Shown piece by piece: positions 16,909 through 25,392 of a stretch of DNA of 64,000 bases (position 1 is its first letter; each line of letters begins with the position of its first letter). The DNA is taken from the NCBI GenBank assembly GCA_937951615.1, contig CALFBH010000041.1, positions 186,001 through 250,000 on the forward strand. Direction: 5' to 3'. Under the pieces are notes generated by a model that was not told the origin of the DNA, did not search any database, and saw only the letters and a program-made list of their open reading frames with translations. The translations under genes were made by a program, and so were the position numbers. Origin of the DNA: an uncultured Saprospiraceae bacterium. Its GTDB lineage: Bacteria > Bacteroidota > Bacteroidia > Chitinophagales > Saprospiraceae.

Positions 16909-17760
16909 ATGGCTGACATTCAAAAATTAGAAACTATTGCTTCACAGGTGCGCCGCGACATCATTCGAATGGTGCATCAGGCTACTTGTGGGCATCCTGG
17001 TGCTTCTCTCGGTTGCGCCGACTTTTTTACTGCACTTTACTTTGAAGTACTTGACCATGATAATGACTTCAATATGAAAGGAGAAAATGAAGATGTATTT
17101 TTTCTTTCTAATGGGCATATTTCTCCAGTCTGGTATAGTGTGCTGGCACGTAGTGGCTATTTCCCTGTAGAGGAATTGGCGACTTTCCGTAAACTGAACT
17201 CTCGTTTACAGGGACATCCAGCTACCCACGAAGGCTTACCTGGAATCAGAATTGCTTCCGGTTCGCTAGGGCAAGGACTTTCAGTGTCTATAGGTGCAGC
17301 ACTTACAAAACGCCTCAATGGTGATGACAAACTTGTTTATTGTCTGACTGGTGATGGTGAATTACAGGAAGGACAGGTTTGGGAAGCTATGATGTTTGCT
17401 GCTCATCATAAGGTAGATAATATTATCGCCACCGTCGATTGGAATGGTCGCCAGATTGATGGTGATAATGACGATGTGATGAGCCTCGGTGATTTACCTG
17501 GTAAATGGGCTACATTCGGCTGGGATGTACTCCACATGGATGGGAATAGCATGGACGATGTACTCAAGGTATTCAGTGAAGCTAAGTCCAGAACAGGCAG
17601 AGGGAAACCTGTTGTCATTTTGATGAAAACAGAAATGGGTTATGGTGTAGATTTTATGACCGGTACACATGCCTGGCATGGTAAGGCTCCAAATGATGAA
17701 GAGACAACTAGTGCCTTATCTCAATTAAAAGAAACTTTAGGCGACTACCCTATTAATTAA
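16909..17760 (+). CDS. Transketolase, N-terminal (TPP-binding) subunit
   Basis: First half of a transketolase encoded as two genes. It binds the thiamine diphosphate pyrophosphate and transfers two-carbon ketol units in the non-oxidative pentose phosphate pathway. Motifs visible are GHPGASLGCADF at the N-terminus, LSNGHISPVWY, GSLGQGLSVSIGAA, and the TPP-binding GDGELQEGQVWEA...ATVDWNGRQIDG (GDG to N motif). 283 residues, the normal size of split N-terminal subunits. The C-terminal subunit follows after 19 bp. Confidence 0.95.
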   Translation: MADIQKLETIASQVRRDIIRMVHQATCGHPGASLGCADFFTALYFEVLDHDNDFNMKGENEDVFFLSNGHISPVWYSVLARSGYFPVEELATFRKLNSRLQGHPATHEGLPGIRIASGSLGQGLSVSIGAALTKRLNGDDKLVYCLTGDGELQEGQVWEAMMFAAHHKVDNIIATVDWNGRQIDGDNDDVMSLGDLPGKWATFGWDVLHMDGNSMDDVLKVFSEAKSRTGRGKPVVILMKTEMGYGVDFMTGTHAWHGKAPNDEETTSALSQLKETLGDYPIN

Positions 17761-17779
17761 AATTTTAGACAAAAATTTC

Positions 17780-18733
17780 ATGATAAATATAGAAAGTTAT
17801 GGCAAAAAAGCCACCAGAAATGGTTTTGGAGATGGCTTGCACGAAATAGGTCAGCAAAATCCTGATGTTGTTGCACTCTGTGCCGACTTAGTTGGATCTT
17901 TAAAAATGCAGGCTTTTATTAAAGATTTTCCAGAACGTTTCTTTCAGGTTGGTGTGGCGGAAGCCAATATGATGGGTATTGCTGCTGGATTAGCGACCAG
18001 TGGAAAAATTCCTTATACTGGTACATTTGCCAATTTTTCGACAGGACGGGTTTATGACCAAATTCGCCAGTCTATTGCATATTCACATAAAAATGTAAAA
18101 ATATGTGCTTCACATGCTGGTATATCGTTAGGAGAAGATGGGGCAACTCATCAAATCATGGAAGATATTGGTATGATGAAGATGTTACCAGGAATGACCG
18201 TTATCAATCCATGTGATTATTTACAAACAAAACAAGCTACTATAGCTATTGCTGAGCATTATGGTCCTGTTTATCTGAGATTTGGACGTCCCAGTTGGCC
18301 AATGTTTATTACAGAAGACCACAAATTTGAAATCGGAAAGGCTTTACAACTTAGTAAAGGAAAAGACGTCAGTATATTTGCAACAGGTCATTTAGTATGG
18401 GAAGCCGTTGAAGCTTGCAAACAATTAGAATCAGAAGGAATCAGTTGTGAACTCATCAATATCCACACCATCAAACCTTTAGACGAAGAAGCTATTCTCG
18501 ACTCTATAAGCAAAACCCACTGTGCAGTAGTAGCCGAAGAACACCAGATACTTGGTGGACTTGGAGGCAGTATCGCCCAGTTACTTGCATCAAAACTTCC
18601 CACTCCCATAGAATTTGTTGCTACAAATGATACTTTTGGAGAAAGCGGTACAACAAGTCAATTAATGTCCAAGTATGGTCTGACCAGTTCAAATGTTGTA
18701 GATGCGATAAAAAAAGTACTCGATCGAAAATAA
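17780..18733 (+). CDS. Transketolase, C-terminal (pyrimidine-binding) subunit
   Basis: Partner of the preceding gene; together they make the active site at the dimer interface. The pyrimidine-domain glutamate lies in QVGVAEANMMGIAAGLA, followed by FANFSTGRVYDQIRQ, SHAGISLGEDGATHQ and the C-terminal regulatory domain with EEHQILGGLGG. 317 residues is normal. The gene closes the cluster and is followed by a perfect 38-nt palindromic terminator. Split transketolases are common in this phylum and archaea. Confidence 0.95.
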   Translation: MINIESYGKKATRNGFGDGLHEIGQQNPDVVALCADLVGSLKMQAFIKDFPERFFQVGVAEANMMGIAAGLATSGKIPYTGTFANFSTGRVYDQIRQSIAYSHKNVKICASHAGISLGEDGATHQIMEDIGMMKMLPGMTVINPCDYLQTKQATIAIAEHYGPVYLRFGRPSWPMFITEDHKFEIGKALQLSKGKDVSIFATGHLVWEAVEACKQLESEGISCELINIHTIKPLDEEAILDSISKTHCAVVAEEHQILGGLGGSIAQLLASKLPTPIEFVATNDTFGESGTTSQLMSKYGLTSSNVVDAIKKVLDRK

Positions 18734-18762
18734 CAATCGATTCTTTTTCAGAAAAGGACATA

Positions 18763-18800
18763 AAAAAAGAGCTACTCAATTAATTGAGTAGCTCTTTTTT
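18763..18800. terminator. Perfect 19-bp palindromic bidirectional terminator
   Basis: Every base of 18763-18781 pairs with 18782-18800: AAAAAAGAGCTACTCAATT and its exact complement. A and T flanks make it work for both convergent genes. Confidence 0.9.
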
Positions 18801-18822
18801 ATTTAACCAAACTGGTATTTTA

Positions 18823-20754
18823 TTAATAACCAGCTCCTGGATTTCCAGAATAAATGGTGCTTCCTCTTGAAGAACCAGGTGTGTCTTTACCAACACTATC
18901 CCAGTTGCCATCGTAAGCAGGGCGTCCCATTTCAGCTTCGCCTCTAGCGACTCTGAATTCTACACGACGATTCATGTATTGAGCTTGTTCCTTAGTACGA
19001 TTTCCGCTATGGCCGTCACCTAAACCTGAAACAATTGGATTAGCTTCTCCACTGTACTGAAGTACTAAACGGCTTCTATCGATTCCATAGTTATTCACTA
19101 AGTAGCTGATAGATTTTTCTGCACGTTTGTAAGACAGAACATCATTGTATGGATTTGGCAAGCGAGCATCTGTGTGACCAGTTACAACAACCTGCAAGCC
19201 AGGACAACGCAACATAGTGTTAGCTATGTGGTGCAATTGTGGATAAAATTCTGGCTTGAGGTAGTACTTGTCTAAATCATAATGAACCATAGGTAAAAAC
19301 CACTCATTAGAACATACTTCTGGAGTAGGTGGAACAGGCACATTATCTATCCAACGAGCATTTCCGATAGCAATTACATCTGCTTCAGTAAGTCCTGGAT
19401 TATCAGGTGGAATCTGTGCGATACCATCAGGATCTACAGGATAGCCAGGAGGAGAATAAGGCTCCTTATCTTGGCAATCAGGTACACCATCACTATCGCT
19501 ATCAAGCGTTACACCGCGAGTATCAACAGGACAATCAGCAGGTGTGTTAGGCTCTCTATCCAATTTGTTAGGTACACCATCACCATCATCATCATCCAGC
19601 GTATCACCAGAAACTTTCTGAGTATTTACTGCAATCTGCTGATAAGGCGCATCCAAAGGATTCAACCACCAAAGTGGTTCTACACGCTTTTTGAAGCTTC
19701 CTAAGTGGAAATTTAAGCGAAGGTTAGTGTAATGAGGAACATCTACGTCACGAGTGAAATCTACATCTGAGTTAGGTGTAGTTCCTGAATCGTGCCAGCG
19801 ATAACCGTCTAATAAGTCATCATCTGTAAAAGTAGATTGATGCTCAAGAGATAAAGTTATACGCTTGTTTAAGTGATAACCAACACCAACACCAACGTTA
19901 CCAATGGCTTTACCAACTCTGTTGGCTTTGTCTGTTTTATCAGAAGTACCACCTATGTTCCATAGATTACCCCATACTTCACCAGGTGTTTCGAATTCTC
20001 CGTCAAGAATGTCATTAATCAAGATTTGACGAATTTCTTTTCTACCTTCTCTGGTATCTCTATCTAAATCTCCTCCAGCACCAATTCTTGCACGTAAATT
20101 ATTAAATTCACTTTCATAGATGTTACCACCACTAAGTGCATCATAACTCATGCTGTAAAGATTACCTCCAATACCACCAAAAACAAATAAATCCCATTTG
20201 TTTCTTTCCTTGTGAAATTTCAGGTTATTCAGTGTAATGATACCCTGAACTGCAGCCTCTATGTACTTGTTTTCATAATTTGCAAACCATGGTACACCAG
20301 AACCGACTCTTCTAACTTCATCCAAACCATTAGGATTGAATACAATCTGAGAACCATATCCTCTGTCTCCGACAGTACGTAGTTCTCGGTTTTGATAAGC
20401 CGCTGCCATGTTAGGCTGGAAATTTACTCCTTTAGTCTGTCCATAGTGACCTGTTAGTCTGACAGAGAATAAATATCCCATTGATTTACGTACAGAAGCA
20501 CCAAATGCATACCCAGGAATACCTGGCCATGGATTGACGTCACCTGTAATCATGAAAATACCTCCGTGCAATCCAAGTTCCCACATGTCCCTTGGCTTAG
20601 AAGGATATTTTGTTTTCCCAGCTTTCCACTCTTTATGTTGGCCATCTGGATCTTTTACAACATCATCATCGTAGATGTTAGGTTGGGCAAAGGCCATGGT
20701 CCCGAAAAGGAACGCGAGGGCCAATGCAGATAAAAAGTTGAGTCTCCTTGTCAT
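18823..20754 (-). CDS. OmpA family outer-membrane protein with thrombospondin type 3-like repeats
   Basis: Exported protein with signal peptide ending AFAQ near residue 23. An N-terminal region of about 340 residues is probably an outer-membrane beta-barrel. Next comes a calcium-binding TSP3-like hinge (DDDDGDGVPNKLD and DSDSDGVPDCQD, about 385-450). A C-terminal OmpA peptidoglycan-binding domain (about 480-610) has VVVTGHTDARLPNPYN and KRAEKSISYLVNNYGI. The architecture is common in Bacteroidota and anchors the outer membrane to the wall. It stands alone behind a strong promoter at 20833-20862. Confidence 0.9.
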   Translation of the reverse strand: MTRRLNFLSALALAFLFGTMAFAQPNIYDDDVVKDPDGQHKEWKAGKTKYPSKPRDMWELGLHGGIFMITGDVNPWPGIPGYAFGASVRKSMGYLFSVRLTGHYGQTKGVNFQPNMAAAYQNRELRTVGDRGYGSQIVFNPNGLDEVRRVGSGVPWFANYENKYIEAAVQGIITLNNLKFHKERNKWDLFVFGGIGGNLYSMSYDALSGGNIYESEFNNLRARIGAGGDLDRDTREGRKEIRQILINDILDGEFETPGEVWGNLWNIGGTSDKTDKANRVGKAIGNVGVGVGYHLNKRITLSLEHQSTFTDDDLLDGYRWHDSGTTPNSDVDFTRDVDVPHYTNLRLNFHLGSFKKRVEPLWWLNPLDAPYQQIAVNTQKVSGDTLDDDDGDGVPNKLDREPNTPADCPVDTRGVTLDSDSDGVPDCQDKEPYSPPGYPVDPDGIAQIPPDNPGLTEADVIAIGNARWIDNVPVPPTPEVCSNEWFLPMVHYDLDKYYLKPEFYPQLHHIANTMLRCPGLQVVVTGHTDARLPNPYNDVLSYKRAEKSISYLVNNYGIDRSRLVLQYSGEANPIVSGLGDGHSGNRTKEQAQYMNRRVEFRVARGEAEMGRPAYDGNWDSVGKDTPGSSRGSTIYSGNPGAGY

Positions 20755-20832
20755 AGGGTTGTCTTTTTAGTTAATTAAAAAAATTGTTATAAATATTTTG
20801 AGTACCTAAGTAATATAAGACCTTACTAACTA

Positions 20833-20862
20833 CAAAAGTAGTTTTTTTTTTTGGTGAAGCAA
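20833..20862 (-). promoter_or_regulatory. Complete Bacteroidota promoter for the OmpA-family gene
   Basis: On the minus strand: TTG (20860-20862), 19 nt, then TACTTTTG (20833-20840), a perfect -33/-7 pair about 80 nt before the start codon. One of the clearest promoters in the window. Confidence 0.75.
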
Positions 20863-20902
20863 ACGTTTTCCAACTTTTTTTGGGAAAACCCTTACATCAG
20901 TA

Positions 20903-21544
20903 TCATTTTACATAAACTTTTGACAGGTAATGAAGCAATATGTCACCACTTTCTTCTAATGTATTTCCAAAAGTTATTATTCCTTCCTCATGTCCTCCCA
21001 TAATTAATATCTTTTCGGTCTTGAGATTTCCTATATTATATAAGCGTTTTATCTCAAATCCCATGTCTTTTGTTCCATAAGCTATTTTATCAGAAGTAGT
21101 TGGTACTTTATTCTTTAATTGTTCCCACATTTTATAATGGTGTACATGAATAACTGAATTATACTCACCATCCTCTAATTCATATATCATGGCATGTGTG
21201 AGTGCTTCGGAAGAAGATTTAATCAAGCCTAAACAGTGGATCTTATTTTTGTTTATATCATACGATGTAACTACTGAGAAATGCTGTGGTTCTAGTTTAT
21301 TCAGTGCCCCTGTCTGAGTTCCTGTAATAATAAATTGTCGCGGGTTTTCAGGATGCCTGATGCTAATGTTTCCATAAGCTATCTCGCTATCTTTATAAAC
21401 ACCTATTAATTTTTTATCAAAGAGTTTTTTTCTCCAATAATTGATTTCTTTTAAATACTTAATATCAGGCGGAGGTGCTTTTTGCCACACACACTCATAT
21501 TTTATATAGCCTTCATCAATTACCATAATATTATTTATCCTCAA
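20903..21544 (-). CDS. Class II aldolase/adducin family protein (methionine-salvage linked)
   Basis: Zinc-dependent class II aldolase fold. Visible are the phosphate-binding YGNISIR (residues 57-63) and TGTQTG (74-79), the SSEALTHAMIY segment with catalytic-type Glu113, the zinc ligands in HVHHYKMW (His133, His135) and His185 in MGGHEEG. It overlaps the end of mtnA by 14 bp if the first Met is used, or starts 5 bp after it from Met7. Coupling to mtnA implies a substrate made by MtnA: 5-methylthioribulose-1-phosphate (an MtnB-like dehydratase) or 5-deoxyribulose-1-phosphate (an Ald2-like aldolase). Sequence alone does not choose. Confidence 0.85.
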   Translation of the reverse strand: MRINNIMVIDEGYIKYECVWQKAPPPDIKYLKEINYWRKKLFDKKLIGVYKDSEIAYGNISIRHPENPRQFIITGTQTGALNKLEPQHFSVVTSYDINKNKIHCLGLIKSSSEALTHAMIYELEDGEYNSVIHVHHYKMWEQLKNKVPTTSDKIAYGTKDMGFEIKRLYNIGNLKTEKILIMGGHEEGIITFGNTLEESGDILLHYLSKVYVK

Positions 21545-22634
21545 AAAGTGCTTTTATGCTTTCTTCATCTGCCCTGCATATACCTCGTTCTGTAATCAGT
21601 GCTGTAATCAATCGTGCTGGTGTTACATCAAAGCTATAATTTTGAGCAGAACTCTCTTTAGGCGAAAGCCGTACTTTTTTCATTTCTCCTTGATGCCATC
21701 CTTTCATATATAGGACTTCATCTTCGTTTCTGACTTCAATCGGAATTTCTTTTATGCCATCCTTAATATCCCAGTCAATCGTAGATGAAGGCAGCGCTAC
21801 ATAAAATGGAACATTATTGTCTTTTGCCGCGAGTGCTTTCAGGTATGTACCTATTTTATTTGCTACATCTCCTGTAGCAGTTGTGCGGTCAGTTCCGACT
21901 ATACACATATCTACCATATCATGTTGCATAAGATGCCCTCCTGCATTATCCGTAATAATAGTATGGGGAATATCATATTTACTTAACTCCCAGGCGGTGA
22001 GTCGTGCGCCTTGATTGCGAGGACGGGTTTCATCTACCCAAACATGAACATCAATGCCTTTGTCATGAGCTTGATAAATAGCTGAGGTTGCTGTTCCCCA
22101 ATTTACACAAGCTAGCCATCCTGCATTACAGTGGGTAAGAATATGGACAGTTTTACCCTGTTTTGCTTCACTTATATTTTCAATCAACTTTATGCCGTGT
22201 TCTCCAATTCTACGACAAGTCTCAATATCCTCCTTTTTTATTTGCTGTGCAATCTCAAAGGCAGTTTTTATCCTTTCTATGGGGTCATCGATTTCAAGAA
22301 TCTTACAAAGTTGTTTACGAATAGCCCACTGAAGATTGACTGCGGTAGGACGAGTTTCCAGTAATTGTTGCGCACATTCCTGTAAATATTCAACCGCATT
22401 CTTTTTTTCTTTTGCTTCAATTGCCGCAAAGTACATCCCAAAAGCAGCCGTAACTCCTATTAGTGGCGCACCTCTTACCCACATTTCCTTAATTGCCCTA
22501 GCTGTATCATTTACAGTCTTTAACTGTGCAACTTTGAGTTCATGTGGCAGAAATCGCTGGTCAATGATATTGACAATACTATCATTTTCCTGATTCAGCC
22601 AGATTGATTGATTGGACTGACCACTTATTTTCAT
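21531..22634 (-). CDS. mtnA: Methylthioribose-1-phosphate isomerase
   Basis: Converts 5-methylthioribose-1-phosphate to 5-methylthioribulose-1-phosphate in methionine salvage. The eIF2B-like fold carries GAPLIGVTAAFGMYFA near residues 55-70. The catalytic cysteine is in HCNAGWLAC (Cys169), and the catalytic aspartate in VGTDRTTATGDVANKIGTY (Asp249). These match the Cys/Asp pair of characterised bacterial enzymes. Length of 367 residues is standard. It is the first gene of a two-gene unit with a class II aldolase; mtnK, mtnP and mtnD are not in the window. Confidence 0.95.
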   Translation of the reverse strand: MKISGQSNQSIWLNQENDSIVNIIDQRFLPHELKVAQLKTVNDTARAIKEMWVRGAPLIGVTAAFGMYFAAIEAKEKKNAVEYLQECAQQLLETRPTAVNLQWAIRKQLCKILEIDDPIERIKTAFEIAQQIKKEDIETCRRIGEHGIKLIENISEAKQGKTVHILTHCNAGWLACVNWGTATSAIYQAHDKGIDVHVWVDETRPRNQGARLTAWELSKYDIPHTIITDNAGGHLMQHDMVDMCIVGTDRTTATGDVANKIGTYLKALAAKDNNVPFYVALPSSTIDWDIKDGIKEIPIEVRNEDEVLYMKGWHQGEMKKVRLSPKESSAQNYSFDVTPARLITALITERGICRADEESIKALFEDK

Positions 22635-22712
22635 AAAAATACCGAATATGTCTTACGACTTATTATTATCTTTTGTTTCAAATTTTTCATAAAAATAAGC
22701 CTAAACACCACA

Positions 22713-22729
22713 TTTAATCAAAGATTAAA
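22713..22729. other. Perfect 7-bp hairpin after the dehydrogenase gene
   Basis: TTTAATC (22713-22719), AAA, GATTAAA (22723-22729). It lies between the end of the dehydrogenase gene and mtnA, and may be a weak terminator for the former; no clear T-run. Confidence 0.4.
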
Positions 22730-22735
22730 CAATAA

Positions 22736-23968
22736 TTAATTGTTAAGCAATTTATCTAATGCGATTTCCATTGCAGTAGTCGAAGTTTCAGTTGGAGAAG
22801 AATTGACTTTATACACCTGTTCCAATGCCATTTTAATTGTATTAGAAACATCACTAAATACAGCATCATCCGTCCGCTCTGCTTCCGGTTGCATAAAGTA
22901 AGCAAATACCCGAGCCATTCCACAATTGGCAATAAAATCAGGAATCAGACTTATCTTCGAATCGACATGTTTGGCCGTAGGTCCGAAAAACACCTGATCG
23001 TCCACAAAAGGTACATTCGCACCGCAGGACATAACTTCTAAGCCATTATCCATCAATGCATTTATTTGTTCACGGGTAATTAATTTTGAGGCCGCTCCTG
23101 GAATAAATATATCTGCTTTTACATTCCAGATGCGCTTGTTCAATTCATCAAATGGAATCATATTATTTGCACGAAGTTTATTGCCGTCTTTATTCCAAAA
23201 CAACTCTTTTACTTCTTCCAAACCTAAGCCATTTTCACTAATAACTCCTCCATTTCTATCTATAATACCCACAATTTTCGCACCTGCATGTGCAAGGGAG
23301 ATACCTGCTGCCGATGCCACATTTCCCCAACCCTGCACAATAACTCTTTTGCCTTCTACACTACTTTTTCTAAATATTTCATAATGGTGTTTTGCTGCTT
23401 CTGATACACCATATCCGGTAATCATATCAGCAATCGTATATTTTTTTGGACCATCAGGTGTATAGTTTGGGTCTTCTATTATTTTGGAAACGCCTGTTCT
23501 TAATCCGCCCAAAATTCTGATTTTTTCTCCCTTATTAGGCTTATAATGACCATTTACAATCCCTTCTTGTGGATGCCACAAACCCAAATCCTCCGTTATA
23601 TCAATCACCTCCCTTATATCCACATCAAGGTCGCCTCCTGTACCATAATAATTTTTCAACAGGGGAAAAACAGCCTTATACCAGCGCTGTAATACGCCCT
23701 CATGCCGTGGGTCACGCGGATCAAAATTGATACCAGATTTAGCACCACCAATAGCCGGACCACAAACCGAAAACTTCACTTCCATTACCTTTGCCAGTGA
23801 AACAACTTCTTCTTTGTTCAGCCCCTTTCTCATTCGTGTACCACCTCCAGCAGCTCCTCCCCTGAGCGAATTGATGACAACCCAACCTTGCGCATCTGTT
23901 TCTGCATCATTCCATTCAAAAACAATTTCCGGTGGAGTATTTTTATATTTTTCTAATAAACCTTCCAT
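22736..23968 (-). CDS. Glu/Leu/Phe/Val dehydrogenase family protein
   Basis: NAD(P)-dependent oxidative deaminase of the amino-acid dehydrogenase family. The dimerisation/catalytic domain has GGTRMRKG and KFSVCGPAIGGAKSGINFDP, carrying the catalytic lysine region. The Rossmann domain begins around GKRVIVQGWGNVASAAGISLA (near residue 210), with IIDRNGGV after the second strand. GGTRM resembles the Leu/Phe/Val branch, while the 410-residue length and overall pattern are nearer glutamate dehydrogenases. The substrate is therefore left open. Two adjoining palindromes lie in its leader (23984-24016). Confidence 0.88.
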   Translation of the reverse strand: MEGLLEKYKNTPPEIVFEWNDAETDAQGWVVINSLRGGAAGGGTRMRKGLNKEEVVSLAKVMEVKFSVCGPAIGGAKSGINFDPRDPRHEGVLQRWYKAVFPLLKNYYGTGGDLDVDIREVIDITEDLGLWHPQEGIVNGHYKPNKGEKIRILGGLRTGVSKIIEDPNYTPDGPKKYTIADMITGYGVSEAAKHHYEIFRKSSVEGKRVIVQGWGNVASAAGISLAHAGAKIVGIIDRNGGVISENGLGLEEVKELFWNKDGNKLRANNMIPFDELNKRIWNVKADIFIPGAASKLITREQINALMDNGLEVMSCGANVPFVDDQVFFGPTAKHVDSKISLIPDFIANCGMARVFAYFMQPEAERTDDAVFSDVSNTIKMALEQVYKVNSSPTETSTTAMEIALDKLLNN

Positions 23969-23983
23969 CTGTTTGATAATTTT

Positions 23984-24016
23984 ATGTTTTTACAAACATA
24001 GTTGTCATGGCAACTA
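23984..24016 (-). promoter_or_regulatory. Tandem palindromes in the dehydrogenase leader
   Basis: ATGTTT (23984-23989)/AAACAT (23994-23999) and TAGTTG (23999-24004)/CAACTA (24011-24016) lie side by side, between the start codon at 23968 and a -7 box CAAATGTA (24026-24033, TACATTTG on the minus strand). Location just downstream of the promoter suits an operator or leader hairpins. Confidence 0.45.
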
Positions 24017-24184
24017 TTTGTCCTGCAAATGTAATCATTAGCTTAATCAAATTCACTAAATCTATTATCAAAATTTTATCACAAAAACATTGTACGCATA
24101 TTATCTACTTTTGTAACGGACTATTCACAATAAATTCAAACAGCTTCTTACATTTTCGTACTTTTGTTTTCAAAGAATTAAAGC

Positions 24185-25297
24185 ATGCTTGATAACTGGT
24201 TGAAACCTGTTGATATAAAAAACATCCTGTCACTACGCAATCTTTCTGTCCATCAATGGGGCAGAGTAGCAGACATTCATTTAAAAAAACTGCCTGAGCT
24301 GAGTCAGGTCAAACTGGCAATCGTAGGTATAGAGGAAGCATCTGCCAATGCTGTGCGCAGACATCTCTACACCATGACTGCCCCAGTTAAAAAATTCCCT
24401 ATTGCTGATCTCGGTAATTTCCGTAAGGTACATCCCGAATTCATTATCCCGGTATTGACTGAATTGCTAAAAAGCAATATTATCCCCATTATAATAGGCG
24501 GTCATCACGCTTTCACTTATGCACAGTACAAGGCTTACCAGTCGCTTAATGACTTAATCAACGCTGTTGTGGTAAATGAGCGCATTGCTTATACGACCGA
24601 TAGGCGGAAAAAAGACAAGGATTATTTTTACCTGAATAAAATACTGGAAGATAAACAGCATTTTTTGTTCAATCTGAGCCATATTGGGCATCAGACCCAT
24701 TTTATTGATGCTAAAACATTGTCTTCTTTTGACAAAAAAGGGTTTGAATGCATTCGATTAGGTAAGATCAAGGATAATTTACAGGAAGTAGAACCTTTAA
24801 TCCGCGATGCAGACATGCTGAGTTTTGATATTTCTGTTCTAAAGCAGTCGGAAGCTCCAGGACATCAGCTTCCTTCGCCGAGCGGTATTTTTTCGGAAGA
24901 GGCTTGTCAGATTGCGTATTATGCTGGGATGAGTGATAAAATGCGGTCTTTTGGACTCTATGGTTTTCATCCGCCTCATGATATGCGCGACCAAACTGCC
25001 CAACTTGTTGCCCAGATGATTTGGTATTTTTCGGATGGTTATTGTCATCGCTTGGAAGATTTGCCGATTAATGCGCAGAAATTTACGCGTTATGCGGTCA
25101 ATGTGAAGCATACTAAGTATGAGTTGGTTTTTTGGAAAAGCAATAAAAGTGAACGGTGGTGGGTGCAGATTCCGACGATTAGTAATAAGAAGCAAAAGCG
25201 TCATCAGGTGATTCCCTGTTCGCTTAATGATTATAATATGGCTTGTCGGGGGGAAATTCCTGATCGTTTGTTGTATGCTTCTAAGCGGTTTGTTTGA
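24185..25297 (+). CDS. Arginase/formimidoylglutamase-fold protein with degraded metal site
   Basis: Ureohydrolase-fold protein, 370 residues. The fold is indicated by VGIEE..ANAVRRHLY near the start, IIIGGHHAFTYAQY (His107, His108), FDISVLKQSEAPGH (Asp215) and GLYGFHPPHD near the end. The canonical Asp-Ala-His-x-Asp motif that supplies three manganese ligands is replaced by VVVNERIAYT (about 128-137), and the second Asp after FD is Ser217. A normal binuclear Mn centre therefore looks impossible. It may bind ligand without hydrolysis, or use another metal arrangement. A C-terminal basic extension of about 70 residues is also unusual. Confidence 0.8.
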   Translation: MLDNWLKPVDIKNILSLRNLSVHQWGRVADIHLKKLPELSQVKLAIVGIEEASANAVRRHLYTMTAPVKKFPIADLGNFRKVHPEFIIPVLTELLKSNIIPIIIGGHHAFTYAQYKAYQSLNDLINAVVVNERIAYTTDRRKKDKDYFYLNKILEDKQHFLFNLSHIGHQTHFIDAKTLSSFDKKGFECIRLGKIKDNLQEVEPLIRDADMLSFDISVLKQSEAPGHQLPSPSGIFSEEACQIAYYAGMSDKMRSFGLYGFHPPHDMRDQTAQLVAQMIWYFSDGYCHRLEDLPINAQKFTRYAVNVKHTKYELVFWKSNKSERWWVQIPTISNKKQKRHQVIPCSLNDYNMACRGEIPDRLLYASKRFV

Positions 25298-25326
25298 GTT
25301 TTGTTTTGGTTACCTGGACTTTAATT

Positions 25327-25350
25327 GGGTTGCGCATCGGGATGTTTTTT
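25327..25350 (+). repeat. Dispersed short repeat, copy 1 (partner at 33851-33874)
   Basis: GGGTTGCGCATCGGGATG followed by six Ts, differing at two positions from 33851-33874. Both copies lie just after a plus-strand gene. Confidence 0.65.
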
Positions 25351-25392
25351 GAACCACTAAGGAACTGTAAGAAAAGGGTGTTTTGAGCTTTT

